Positions 52,076 to 64,000 of a stretch of 64,000 nt of DNA are shown here, piece after piece. Numbering within the stretch: position 1 is the stretch's first letter; each line of letters starts with the position of its first letter. The position numbers and the translations under genes were made by a program. The notes beneath the pieces were generated by a model, which was given only the letters and a program-made list of their open reading frames with translations, did no database searches and was not told where the DNA came from. This stretch comes from Apis mellifera (taxonomy: Eukaryota > Arthropoda > Insecta > Hymenoptera > Apidae): the NCBI RefSeq assembly GCF_003254395.2, contig NC_037641.1, positions 124,001 through 188,000 on the forward strand, in the 5' to 3' direction.

Positions 52076-53282
52076 TAAATCGATGCGTTCTTTGTAATAT
52101 AAGGAAGCAAGGTGTGAAACTCATATAACTAATTGTTTCTAATATTTTTTTCTCTCTCATTTGATGTTTTTAGATATGAATACATGTAAGTATACTCATT
52201 TGAATATTAGTCTTTTTAATGATTATAAATTTTTCTCACAAATCTTTCAAAAAATTTGGGAAATAATTTTTCATAAAAAAATATATCCACTTTTGATATG
52301 ATTATATATAAATGATTAATTATTTAATTGATAGTATATTTTTTTCATATTCTAAATAAGCTATTTTTATCTAAATAAAAGTAAAGTGAAAATTTTCTTT
52401 TATATTAAAAAAAGTTATTATATTAATTATCATTTATGTTGACAAATTATTATTATTATTACAAAAAATGTTAGTTAATCACAGAATATATAAAACTATA
52501 ATGCTTCAAAGTAAGTAGTATTGAATGTACATCTCAGGCTTGAACAAACATATGAAACATATGTTAAAACAAATGTACGGAATAATTATTGAGAAAAAGT
52601 TATATCGGATTATTTACAAACAATTAATAAAGTAAATAAAGTCACATGTTATTTCTACCATCAGAGCATTGGATAATATTTATATAATAGTACCAATATT
52701 ATACTATACGCTATCAATGTGACAATTTTATGTATTCTATTGATTGATTAATATTTTTCATTAACAAAAGCTGAAAATTTTCTTTTTGCAAAAGAAGAAT
52801 AAATTATTTTAATAAATCGTCTTCAAAAATCATCAATAACCTTTGTTAATTAACTTTTTTGAATGAGTGAAAGATCAATCTCTTTGAAATTCTATAATCT
52901 ACAATTATTTTAAATTTCATTGAACGTTTTTATGTAACATATAACAATTTATTGAATTAATAATCAATTATTTTTGTGAGCATAAATTACTGTAAAAAAA
53001 CTTAGTTTAGATTAAATAATTTAATATTTATCTGAAAACCTGTGAACAGGAACAAGTATCTAAAATTTTATTATAGCTCATTCTGTATCTTCATTCCTTT
53101 TGGAGCTCAATAAAATATCAAATATTAAAGAGCCTGTTGGAAGTGTCTTTTGTTTTGGTAGATAAAATCGTTATAGGAAAACAGACTTGAACGTGCAATT
53201 TTCATATGAACACTGAAAAAATACCCGGACATTATGACAATCGCTTCAGCTTCTTTGTAAGCTCGATTCCTGTTCATTTTCT

Positions 53283-53521
53283 AGCTGATCGTATCTGCAT
53301 ACCACTTAACCATTACGTTTTACGAAGTGGATGGACATAAAGTTCTTTGTCCAGCAACAGGTTACATTGTTTATCCAGCGATAAAGATAAAAGAGAATAA
53401 TTTTTCTTTTTTTCAGATGTATATATATATATTCTTGATATATCTTGCTGGATTGATAGGCTACGAATTTGCATCGATGTTTCCATCCAATTCTTCAACG
53501 ATTGGAGATCTAAAAAGATAA
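53283..53521 (+). CDS. Unassigned open frame following an acceptor-like site
   Basis: After TTTTCTAG at about 53276-53283, one plus frame is open to 53521. It includes FYEVDGHKVLCPATGYIVYP and a hydrophobic stretch further on. A second acceptor-like tract (TTTTTTTCAG) occurs inside it near 53408-53417. No family recognised; it may be chance. Confidence 0.15.
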
Positions 53522-53789
53522 AAGTAATTGCTTTAGTAATAAATAATACGGAGAATATCGCATCCTTTCGAGAGTGATGCAACTTGAAATATTTATTTAT
53601 ATGTATATGAATAATATAAATGATAATATAATAACAAAATATTGTTTTGTTAAATATTTGATTATTTTAATATGTCTTCAATATGAAGGTTGAGTTGAAA
53701 ACTGTATATAATTTGATATAATAAATTGAATTATAGAGAATTTGGATTAACTGAAACGAGATTGAATGGAATTCACGCGAAAGGAGGAA

Positions 53790-55008
53790 ATTAATTAAAT
53801 TTTTAAGCGTTCTTAAATACATCAAATTATATTTCGAGCTTAATACAAGTGGTCAAGATGTCAATTATAATATTTTTAGTTAATATATAAATTGAAGTAA
53901 ACCAGAGTGATTTATCCAAAGTGAATTTAAGATAATTTAGAGTTCAATTTAGAGTTGAAAGAGAGTTTGAGAGAGTTTGGATTAAGTTAGATTTTTAATG
54001 AAATCGAATGCTTTATAAAAATATCGACACCATAATGTCAATGTTCTTATGCATTTTGACATTTTGAATGCTTTGTATGTACAGCTTTTTCGAGAGTATC
54101 GATCGATAAGCATTTTCACGTCAAATTCAATGAAGTTTCGCACGTTATAGAGATATCAAGTTTTCAGTATTTATCTATAATATCTATATACAAAAAAGAA
54201 AAAGATATATTCCCAATCTCTAAAAAAAAATTAATTCTTTTTATAATATAATAGCTCGTTAACTCATATTTCTCTGATGATTCTTCTTTCCAATGAAAAG
54301 TATGAGACATTTGAATATTTATTTAAAAATATCAAGTGTTTGAAAATTATTAAAAAATACTCAACGATTTTTATATATTCTTAAAAATTAGCCATATCAA
54401 CAAATTAATTTTCATCACATTTTCTCAAAAAAAAAAAAAAAAAGAAAGAAAGAATATTTTTGACTATTATGTACAACTTGCATAACTACAAAATTCATAT
54501 TTGACATTTGATTTTCGATTTTCTAGTATATTAAACTTAAGACTAAAGATTCTCGAACTTGTGATCACAAGAATCGAACATTTTCCACATTTTATTTCAC
54601 ACGTGTGTTTTTCCATTGTTATATAACTAATTGTAGTTACGCTATTAATTTTTATTTATAGATTTCTAAACGATTTCACAGATTTTAGCCTAATGCGATT
54701 ATCGTTATTTGAATGCTATTTCATTATTTTTGGATACATATGAAATTTTATTACATCCACATTTTTTGTTTCTTTTTTTTTTTTTTTTTTTTTAATCAAC
54801 TGTATGCACACATAGATAATATAATATGGGTCTCAAATGGTTTCAACTCTAAATCATCTTAATTCATTTGGATAGACTTTGGATAAATCATTTTGGTTTA
54901 CTCCAATTTATATATTAATTAAAAATATTATAATTGACATCTTGACCATTTATATTAAACTCGAAATATAATTTGATGTATTTAAGAACGCTTAAAAATT
55001 TAATTAAT
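53790..55008. mobile_element. Foldback/MITE-like element with terminal inverted repeats of about 170 bp
   Basis: The left arm (53790-53960) and the right arm (54841-55008) are reverse complements of one another. Both begin ATTAATTAAATTTTTAAGCG at their outer ends. By hand, about seven of the first 134 paired positions differ, all of them transitions. The arms then diverge by a small insertion. The interior of about 880 bp has no transposase-like open frame, so the element is non-autonomous or is an inverted duplication. Flanks do not show a clean target-site duplication; the AT-rich ends (TTAA/TA) leave that open. Confidence 0.8.
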
Positions 55009-55717
55009 ATAAATAAAGGTCTTCGAATAATAAATAAAAAAAAAAGAAAATCTATAATTAGTATTAATAAAAATTTTCACACAATCTTGCAAGGAAATTT
55101 ATCTATTTTAAAATTTATATGTACGTAGATTATATAATAGAGCATAGAGGAATTTATTTTTCAATAGAGATGGATTCTCAAATGTTTATCATTTTTTTAA
55201 ATGGTTTTTTTATACAATTTTGCCTGAAAACATTTTTTTGATAACAAAATAATAAAATATCGAAATTTAAATTTAAATATCTTGTCATTGAAGTTATATA
55301 TTTAAAAAAAAAAAAGATGAAAGTAATATTTAATGATTAATTTCACTTTCTCAAAGTGATATTCTACTAATAGCTAATAAGATTGTTTTATAGAATTTAT
55401 TATGATCCTTACAATATTTTACACAGAATAATTATTGGTTTTGATGAAACAAAATTTATTAATTGAATGTGACAATATAAAGAAATATTTTACTTTATTA
55501 AATAATCATAAATATGCAAAAAAGAAAAAGAATAATATAAAATTCATGAATTATATGCATTGTATCACGTGAGATATTCAGAAATTCAGTTTTCCAAACA
55601 CTAGTTTCTTTAATTGGTCTCTGTAAAATTTCACGTTTCACATATTCGATTATTTCAGATCATTCTTGAATCGAGAAAATACGTAATCTCTGGGATTGAT
55701 ATTTTTCGATGACGGCT

Positions 55718-55718
<1 letters not shown>

Positions 55719-55748
<30 letters not shown>
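55719..55748. repeat. (GA)n microsatellite
   Basis: About 15 GA units directly upstream of an exon-like island. Confidence 0.95.
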
Positions 55749-55751
<3 letters not shown>

Positions 55752-55763
55752 ATAATTGTGCAG

Positions 55764-55923
55764 ATTCGTTCCGGACGAAACGGTTTCGCGGGTAATCACG
55801 CGAAATTGTGCAACAATTTATGCGAGTTTTTCGACTCGGCGAGAACAAGCCACGGAAGAGGTTTCAGAGGCTTTAACGCGCGAGATTCTCCCAACGTTTT
55901 CACCAACGAATTCACCGAGATCG
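55764..55923 (+). CDS. Putative internal exon of an unidentified gene
   Basis: The island is bounded by an acceptor (TTGTGCAG) and a good donor (GATCG/GTGAGC). In the frame that starts after one base, all 53 codons are open (FVPDETVSRVITRNCATIYA.., then REQATEEVSEALTREIL and TNSPRS). Base composition is much richer in G+C than the neighbourhood. No family is recognised. A second frame across the same bases is also open, so the reading is not unique. Confidence 0.35.
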
Positions 55924-57040
55924 GTGAGCAGATAAATTTCCGCGCGCTCGTTTCGTACGTGAATTTCCTATGAAAATCGAGTTTTCACGGGAAACGAGCG
56001 CGATATTTCTGTGGATTGTGCAAGTTGAAGGAAAATTGATGATCTGTGATTCAATTTTTTAAAATAATCGTATTTGGTCGTATTATATTTTTTGATTACT
56101 CTACATCTTGATTTGAGTGGAAATTTTCAAAATGAAAAATAGAAATTTCTAAATTTCTAAATAGCATTAATCAGATTTGAATTTATTTCGATTCGTGGAA
56201 AAATTAAATTGATCAAAGTATTTTGAATGAAATTTATTTTTTAAATTTTAAAAGAGATAAGTCATCATTATTTCGTATTATTATTTAAAATATTTAATTA
56301 ATGTTATATATTGTGTCTTAAGTCAATTAAATATTCTACAAGAAAAAAAATTTTTGTTATCAATAAAAAATAATTAACAAAAACATTTCAATAAATGTAT
56401 CATAATGTATATTATTTCTTAAAAATTTTTTTTACGTTTTTAAATTAAATTTTTCAAAAAAAAAAAAGAAAACGGAGAAATCGATCTTTAAATCTATAAA
56501 AATAATCAATAATTATTATCAAAATATAAGAATTTCACACTTCGTAAGATCTACTTTCTAGAATTTGCGAAAATAATAATTTTAAAAAACTTTCTTCAAA
56601 AATATCTTAATAGATAGATATATGAAACGTGTATTTAATTTTTTTATTTTTTTTGAATCGTATAAAAATCGTATAAAAAAATGTCTTCCAAGAACGAATC
56701 CATCCTCGAAAGAAAAGTAATTCAGAAACATTCCAATGATATTATATCGAAACACATTTGTCTTCAAATTCTTTCAAGAATTCACGTTTCAATTTCCCGC
56801 GCTCGATAAAACTTTCGAATCCCATCAAAAGAGAGAGAGAGAGAGAGAGAGAGACTTTTCCCGCGTCGACGTTGGATGGAAGAAGTTGTTCGGAAATGCA
56901 TTTCCTGAAGCGCGAATATCGAGCTGTTTCCCAGCATGGCGCATCCAGCTTCTCGGCAATACGTAAACGGTACGCTCGGATCGCGTTCTATTCCGGAAAA
57001 GCGAGGTCCTTGAACTCGATTCCTCGGCCGCATCTCGCGA
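55924..57040. other. Non-coding stretch with a (GA)n tract
   Basis: AT-rich to about 56780, then a (GA)n run at 56831-56854 and CpG-richer sequence leading into the promoter-like patch. An open frame crossing the GA run is not credible as a gene. Confidence 0.5.
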
Positions 57041-57180
57041 GACCTGACCACGTGACTCGTCCTTTATCCGCTCCTATGCCTGCATGCAAAGCGTCTCGAA
57101 CTCGCACACGCATGCGCGTACAATATAAACAGGGAGTGGCCGACGAGTGGCAGATTTTCCGCAAACTTTGGACGTGACAT
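57041..57180 (+). promoter_or_regulatory. Promoter-like CpG-richer patch with TATA, E-box and NRF1-like site
   Basis: It holds CACGTG at 57049-57054, a palindromic CGCATGCGCG (NRF1/ewg-like) at 57109-57118, and TATAAA at 57124-57129. The sequence GGCAGATT places an A at 57152, 28 bases downstream of the TATA box, where a start site would be expected. The arrangement suggests transcription to the right, perhaps towards the coding-like exon at 59535-59732. Confidence 0.45.
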
Positions 57181-59534
57181 TTGCATGATATTGAATTTCG
57201 CCAGTTGACCAGTTGTGTCAAAAGTTTGAGTTAAAGGTTAAATTCGGATTTGTTGTGCTTTTTTTTCTTTCTTTCCTTTTTTTCTCTAATAAATTAACAC
57301 GCAGTAAGTAAATGATAAAAAGTTTGTTTTTGGATCGAATAATTCGTGGTACGATGATTTTCGATGAACTTGTTGCATTATCATTATTTTTATTTCAATC
57401 TTAGATTTTTGTTTTTTAGTAAATCGAGAAAATAAAATTTTAAATATTATTTCACGAAATTTAAATTATGAATTATCTCATCCATATTTTACTTTTAATT
57501 TTTCTGTCAATCTTCAACTTTTTATGCTTTATTTACTTATCTATTCATTTTTTATGTTTTCTTCTCATTTTAGCAAATAAAAAGACAGATTTTTCATATT
57601 GTAAACTAATCATAGAGATATTTTTTAAAAAATTTAATCAAAAATTGTTGATATTTCCATCACAATGGATATAATGGCATATCATGGTAACAAAATAATT
57701 ATTTCATCGAGAATATTTTCATATTTAATAAACAAGCTCGATCGAGCTCGAATCTAATCCGCTAAATTAATAACTAAATTTACATTTCGCATTTCATCAA
57801 CATTGAAAACGATGTTATAGCGACGTACAGAGGCGTTGAAATATTTATAATTTGATATATTAAATTGATGACCGTACAAAGATACGTTTGAATCGTTGTA
57901 CGAAACTGTTTCTGTACAGGTTCGAAATCCTCATTATCTGAATTAATCGTGGTATGCGAAGCTCGATCGAACGTTTCGCATAGTAATGTTAATGCATACT
58001 TCATATAATTACATTCCAATATACGCGAGCTATTGCATCGCGGTATAAATTATCTCATAAAATAAACGGGAATGTGGGTGGCGGAGTAATAATTAGATCT
58101 AATAAGAGGGCAATAACGAAGATGCATATCGTGAAATTAATAATGTAATATAACGCGTTCAATTCAAGTTATTAGTATTTTTTTTTTTTTTTTTCCTTCC
58201 TTTTTTTCTCACAACAAACTTGTTGCCGCCTCGTGGAAATTTCACTCGAGTTTATTTTCTTTCTCTAAAGATTTATCGATTTAAATAATTTCTTTTATTT
58301 TATTTATTTATTTATAATTGGTATATTTAATTTTCAAATAATTTGATTATTATTATTAGAGAAACCAGGCAAGTAATTAAGGTAATTCAAGTATTATATT
58401 TAATTCGATCATTAGCTTTAATTATGCTTGTATATTAGTTTACATGATTCGAGAAGATTAAGAAATTATCCACATACGTGATCTGTTTCTGAAATGTAAT
58501 TTTCATGTAATTTTCAATTGTGCACAATATTTAATACATAATTCAAAGTATAATTTATAAATAAAGATAAATAAATATTTCTAAAAATGATAAAAAATTC
58601 TTAAATAAATAACATTTATGGCTATTCGATATTTGCTTTTTCACAAAGTTTTTTCAAATTTTTCGAAACACGTGATTATCCTGTTGATTGAAATTTATAT
58701 ATATAAAAATTACTTGAAACAACTTAAGATACTTAATTAATTCAAATAAAGCAGATTTTAGAAAGAGAGGCCAATGCTAATAATAATGCTAATAATTGAT
58801 CTTTTATCAGAAAATGAACTTGTCATTGTTGAATAAATTGTAATCGATATCTAGATGTGTAAAAAGACTTTTGGTAAACGAAATAAAAGTGAAAAAAAAA
58901 TTAAATAAGGTTAATTTTTTTTTCGATTTTTATTTAAATTTTGGAGAATTTATGACAAGTGAACAATATCAGAAGAGATTGAAAATGGATACGATGGATA
59001 AATAAGGCTGCATTGGAATTTATTTAAAATTTTCAATAATATTATGTTTTATGCATACATATTTTAAGTGTTTATCAGAAAATTGAAATACTATTTTTAG
59101 TAAGTATACTTCATCCTTTATGCATACAGAAATTATTTGAAGAATCACTAATAAAAGTTATTATTTGTCTTTGTATATGACTCAATGAATTTTCATGAAA
59201 CAATAAAATTAAATTAATTTGTAATTCTCGTATATCTTTTTTTTTTTTTTTTTTTTTCCTTTTCAAGTTAAATTCTTTTTCTGTGTCACACTTAAGCGAC
59301 AATTTTATTATCTATCATAATAAACGATAATCGTTCCATCCTCTATAAATCTATTTTTTGATAATTCTTTTTTTTTTTTTTAATTTCATTCCACAATACC
59401 GTTTTATTATATATATACTGTTTTAATTGGAAATTTTCAATTTCGAATTATATTATATTTATATATTTCGTTATTTATTAATTTTAATCTTTTTGTTATA
59501 TTATCTCCCTTTCGAAAAACTTTTATATTCATAG
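57181..59534. other. AT-rich stretch, probably intronic or intergenic
   Basis: No supported exon. A minus-strand open frame at 57780-58019 has no recognised similarity. Long oligo-T tracts occur near 58173-58195 and 59239-59260. Confidence 0.5.
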
Positions 59535-59732
59535 TTGCGAATCAAATTGTCGCTCGTTTTCTTCTTCTATCGATCTTATCGATCTATCATATGCGGAAGA
59601 CATTCGGGTACTCCCCAATCTATCGAAATCGAGCAACGACACGAAGGATTCCAACGATGGTAAACCGAGGTATTCAGGTCGCAGCAAGGCCGAACTGCGT
59701 GCACAGTCGCAAAGTAAAAGTGCACAGAAATA
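59535..59732 (+). CDS. Putative terminal exon of an unidentified gene
   Basis: After an acceptor-like CTTTTATATTCATAG, one frame runs open to a TAA at 59730-59732. It reads SSSIDLIDLSYAEDIRVLPN, then SKSSNDTKDSNDGK, and ends YSGRSKAELRAQSQSKSAQK. The Ser/Asp/Lys-rich composition and G+C-richer codons look like a real disordered C-terminal tail. No family is recognised, and the upstream partner exon is not identified; the exon at 55764-55923 is one possibility. Confidence 0.4.
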
Positions 59733-61536
59733 AAATGTAGGCTGTTACGTGGCTCGAGGCATCTCACTCTAGGTCTGGACATTTTGGAGGCTTTGAATAA
59801 CCATTCTCTAACAAGCTGTATATTAATATCTAACAATATATGCATTTTATTCTTTCGATTTAATAATAAAATAATGATAAGAATTTATGGTAGATGAATC
59901 CCAAATAAATAACCGATAATTCACACGTATGACTCTTTTAACTTATTGGAATTTTTTAGATTTGTGAAATTTAAAAATAAGATAAGTCAATAGATTCAAT
60001 AGAAACTTTAGTGGGTTTTGAAACTCTGAAAATTTCTTTTTCCAAGGAAAAATACTTATTTTGCCAAACAGTAACAATTTTGATTTTTAGAATTCTTTAA
60101 ATTCGAACTTATAACTAGTAATCAATAGTAACAGGATTTATCAGTTGTTCTTTTGAAAAATTTAATTTTTATGCAAATTATTCTTTATTTTGATAAATTA
60201 CAAAATTAAAAAAGAAAAGTTTTAAAAAGTTTCGATAATGTTTTTCATTTATAAAATTTAAATAAAGTATAATATATAATTAATATTAATTTAAAATAAT
60301 AATACATTGAAAAATCACTTTTTTTTCTTTTAAACATTGTTGATGGCGGATAATATTTTTTAATTTTTCACTAAACAAGAAATATGAGTTGAAATCATTT
60401 TTTTTTTATATTTATCGCATACGTGATTTTTCAGATAATAAGAACATGTCGATTCTTTCACTGTTTAATCAAATTTCGAGATATAATACAAAATAATTAT
60501 CTGAATTATAAATTGTTTGAATTTATTTATTATCGAAAATAGTATCAAAATATTACAGCATATTTTTAATCAAATATTTTTAAAAATATCATATCAAATA
60601 AATTTTTTGAATCTTTATATTGGAAAGTAAAATTACATACAAGTGTGACAGCACATATTGATCTGAAAACAAGTTAATAAAACAAATTTATTTATTGATC
60701 GGTGCTGAGAACACGTTCGTTCTAGATGATTATTAAAATTCATTTAATAAAAAAAAAATGAAACGTGTGAGTGGAGAAATAATATCGTTCACGATATTCA
60801 TAAATGTCCATAATAAACACGGGGAAAAAAGGTGAGCACGTAGGAGTATTGGGTTCCAAAGGATAACGATAACGATAGTGAAAAAGTACAAGTCGTGGTT
60901 TCGCCCCTGTGAAACGCAAGAGTGTCTTTACATGGATAAAAGCGTTGGTTTAAATTTAAATAACAAGAAATAAATAAATAAATAAATTTTGAACGAATAA
61001 TATTTTTAATATATCGATTATTATATTTCGTATAATGGATAAATATTAATCACAATTGTAATATATATGAATATATATACAAAATTATGGGAATATATCA
61101 AGTGGAGATATTTCCTCAAATAATTTCAAACAATATTTTCTTTTGCAAAAATTTTCGTTATGGCTTTGTTAACGAGTTATTAATAAAAAAAACACTGGCC
61201 AATCAGAGAGCGCGTAACCGGTCAAGCCGCAACGATAAACGCTGGCTACGTGCCATCGACCCAACACGAACAAGTCCAAGCAACGTACGTCGAGGAAAAT
61301 GTGTTGAATGTAACAAATATTTCTAACAAATTATACGCAATTATACTAGGAACAATGAATAAATACATGATATTCAACATTTTTCCATAATATTTTTGAG
61401 ACACCTTTAATTAACAATATTATTATAATACTAGCATGATACGTTATATAATTAATATTTTAATACGTTCTTTATATTACATACGACAATAAAAATTAAG
61501 TATTTATTTACTTTTTTTGTGTTAACAGCATCTTTG
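59733..61536. other. Mostly AT-rich non-coding DNA with one promoter-like island
   Basis: An island at about 61190-61310 contains GGCCAATCAGAGAGCG, a classic NF-Y CCAAT-box context (CCAAT at 61199-61203), and several CpG dinucleotides. No adjacent gene is visible to assign it to. The rest shows nothing. Confidence 0.4.
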
Positions 61537-62850
61537 GAATTTTAAAAATTATTAATAACATTTATGTATCTATATTTATTACAAATTGAATATTAATAAA
61601 TGGATAATAAAAGATTCAACATTAATACTGATAAATTTTAAAATATTGTACTACTATGCCAATTACTTTATAATTTTAACAAACATATAGATAAGCATTA
61701 ACATTATTTAAATATTATTTTGTTATACAACAATCTGTGTAATAAAAATAGAAGTAAATATTATTTCTAATCCAATTTGACTAGAATTTTAAAAATTATT
61801 ACTAACATTTATGTATCTATATTTATTATAAATTGAATATTAATAAATGGTTTAATAAATGGATAATAAAAGATTCAACATTAATACTGATAAATTTTAA
61901 AATATTGTACTACTATGCCAATTACTTTATAATTTTAACAAACATATAGATAAGCATTAACATTATTTAAATATTATTTTGTTATACAACAATCTGTGTA
62001 ATAAAAATAGAAGTAAATATTATTTCTAGTCCAAATAAATTAGAATTTTAAAAATTATTAATAACATTTATGTATCTACATTTATTATAAATTGAATATT
62101 AATAAATGGTTTAATAAATGGATAATAATTAAAGATTCAACATTAATACTGGTAAATTTTAAAATATTGTACTACTATGCTAATTACTTTATAATTTAAA
62201 ATTTTAACAAACGTATAGATAAGCATTAACATTATTTAAATATTATTTTGTTATACAACAATCTGTATAATAAAAATAGAAGTAAATATTATTTCTAATC
62301 CTTTTATTTCTAATAAATAGACTAGAATTTTAAAAATTATTAATAACATTTATGTATTTACATTTATTATAAATTGAATATTAATAAATGGTTTAATAAA
62401 TGGATAATAAAAGATTCAACATTAATACTGATAAATTTTAAAATATTGTACTACTATACCAATTACTTTATAATTTAAAATTTTAACAAATGTATAGATA
62501 GGCATTAACATTATTTAAATATTATTATTTAAATATTAATTAAATTTAATATTTAAATATTATTATTTAAATATTATTTTGTTATACAACAATCTGTGTA
62601 ATAAAAATAGAAGTAAATATTATTTCTAATCAAAATAGACTAGAATTTTAAAAATTATTAATAACATTTATGTATCTACATTTATTATAAATTGAATATT
62701 AATAAATGGTTTAATAAATGGATAATAATTAAAGATTCAACTATACTCTTTAGATAAGCATTAACATTATTTAAATATTATTTTTTTATACAACAATCTG
62801 TGTAATAAAAATAGAAGTAAATATTATTTCTAATCCAAATAGACTAGAAT
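61537..62850. repeat. Tandem array of about five AT-rich units (about 250-320 bp each)
   Basis: Unit starts, taken at the shared phrase GAATTTTAAAAATTATTA, are near 61537, 61784, 62043, 62324 and 62643. Each full unit also carries ATTAATAAATGG, GATTCAACATTAATACTG, TATTGTACTACTAT and GTTATACAACAATCTGT in the same order. The fifth unit has lost part of its middle, and the fourth is expanded by TTTAAATATTA repeats at about 62513-62580. No open frame runs through the array. Confidence 0.9.
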
Positions 62851-64000
62851 AAAATCTCAATGCTTCTCGCTCTCGTTCCTTCTGCGAGGAACGCACGCTC
62901 GATACAGGATTTACAAGTTTCCTAAAAAGAAGACAACAGGGTAGTTCAACGTACCGATTATCGCGATCTTCTTCCCGCTTGCGAGCCAAGGAAATTATTC
63001 AAGCGTCAGTAGTTCTTCCTATCGCTTCATCAACCGGCTAATCGTTCAATCTGGCATTAATCTTTTTCGCAAAACATTGAGGAAGATGAACAATGAAATG
63101 ATTTATAAAACTGTAAAAATATTAATCCAATAACCAAATATTTTGCCATTTAAAGTTGGAAAAGTACATTTCTCGAAGTATATTTTCGTTTCCATAGTGA
63201 ATTGATTTTGCAATGTATGTATTTCTTTTCTTAAACGACAATTTAAACAAAAATCATAATTTGGAACGATTTATATATATAAAGATAGCGGATAATATTC
63301 ATATATTCACAAAAATGGATTGTAATTAATTATCAGGATATTTTGGAGAAAGGAAAATCTATATATAATAAAAATATATGTTGAGAAATGAAAAAATTTG
63401 TTATAAACATCAATGTTACGATTTTATTATTTTTATTAAGGAAATATATTTTTGTGTTGAATTTATTTATATAAAGTTTTTATCATCGTGTCATCATTGA
63501 TCGATTATGAAATATTAATTTTACATGAAAATACAATTCTTTCAGTTTAGATTAAATATTGCTGGAATTATTGTTTTAAAATTTTATATTTAGAGAGAAA
63601 TAAATTCCCTAAAAATAATTTAATCTTAATCTGTAATCTGTAATATTCTCCAGCAAAATTATACTAAAAATTTATATTTTAATAGATGTCATTTAAATGA
63701 AAATTATTATATTTTTCTTTCCTAATAATAATACACTTGTGGTGTATAATAAAAAAAAGAAGCAGAGAAAAAAGACAAAATTCATTATATTAATAACGTT
63801 GTAGGTAAAAATAATTAAATAAAATTATCTCTAATTTTGCATGAAGATTAATTATATTTATTTGATAATTACTTACTTAATTCATATACTTATCAAATCT
63901 CATTTTTATAGAAAAAAATATTTATTTAATACAATTTTTATACAAAAATGAAAGAAAAATATAATAAGATATTCTTTAATCTTTAAATGACACAAATTTA
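62851..64000. other. Region after the tandem array
   Basis: A G+C-richer island at about 62850-63060 with CpG dinucleotides borders the array; I cannot show that it is coding. The remainder to the window end is AT-rich and shows nothing. Confidence 0.5.

Noticed and set aside
56758..57177. 139-codon plus-strand frame
   Set aside because: It crosses a (GA)n microsatellite (Arg-Glu repeat) and a CpG-rich promoter-like patch. Open frames there are expected from composition, and the opposite strand is open as well.
57900..57990. tRNA-like B box (GGTTCGAAATCC)
   Set aside because: No A box at the right distance and no cloverleaf pairing.
62786..62989. Basic minus-strand frame in the island after the tandem array
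   Set aside because: No ATG start, its composition follows a CT/GA-rich stretch, and part of it lies inside the tandem repeat.

Overview
This window is nuclear DNA from an insect and is strongly AT-rich. It has many short introns, long AT-rich intergenic stretches, and (TA)n and (GA)n microsatellites. Gene content and base composition point to a bee, probably Apis. That is an inference from gene content and sequence texture; no species-specific marker was tested. I see no bacterial genes, CRISPR array, rRNA or tRNA.

Layout. (1) 1-5450 is AT-rich DNA without a gene I can support; it is probably upstream or intronic to the next gene. (2) 5451-13323 (+) holds the 3' part of a gene for a single-pass membrane protein with cysteine-rich EB-like modules. 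It has two possible C-terminal ends and a candidate 6-kb 3' UTR reaching about 19430. (3) 19728-26904 is compact: ZNF830 (-) and MESH1/HDDC3 (+) share a divergent promoter, followed by phosphoserine aminotransferase PSAT1 (-). (4) 26905-39746 (+) is an entire DNA-PKcs (PRKDC) gene, which I rebuilt as 15 exons coding for about 3856 residues. (5) 41188-50656 holds CDC5L (-), the exocyst subunit SEC6/EXOC3 (-, intronless), a mitochondrial crotonase-family protein (+), and a very small CXorf65-like gene (-). (6) 50657-64000 is mostly non-coding. It contains a 1.2-kb element with terminal inverted repeats of about 170 bp, a five-unit AT-rich tandem array, a promoter-like CpG-richer patch, and a few exon-like islands that I cannot assign.

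All exon models were assembled by hand from reading frame, GT-AG signals and intron phase. Every assembled model closes in frame. The most unusual point is that intron 1 of ZNF830 has the exact signature of a minor-spliceosome (U12) AT-AC intron, and only splicing there restores the conserved protein. DNA-PKcs intron 12 must use a GC donor.

How the genes relate. Most are unrelated housekeeping genes packed head-to-head or tail-to-tail. Three of them act in nuclear genome or RNA maintenance: ZNF830 and CDC5L in pre-mRNA splicing and the damage response, and DNA-PKcs in end joining. PSAT1 (serine synthesis), MESH1 (ppGpp/NADPH phosphohydrolase), the crotonase (acyl-CoA) and SEC6 (exocytosis) serve metabolism and membrane traffic. 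I see no evidence that these genes form one system.
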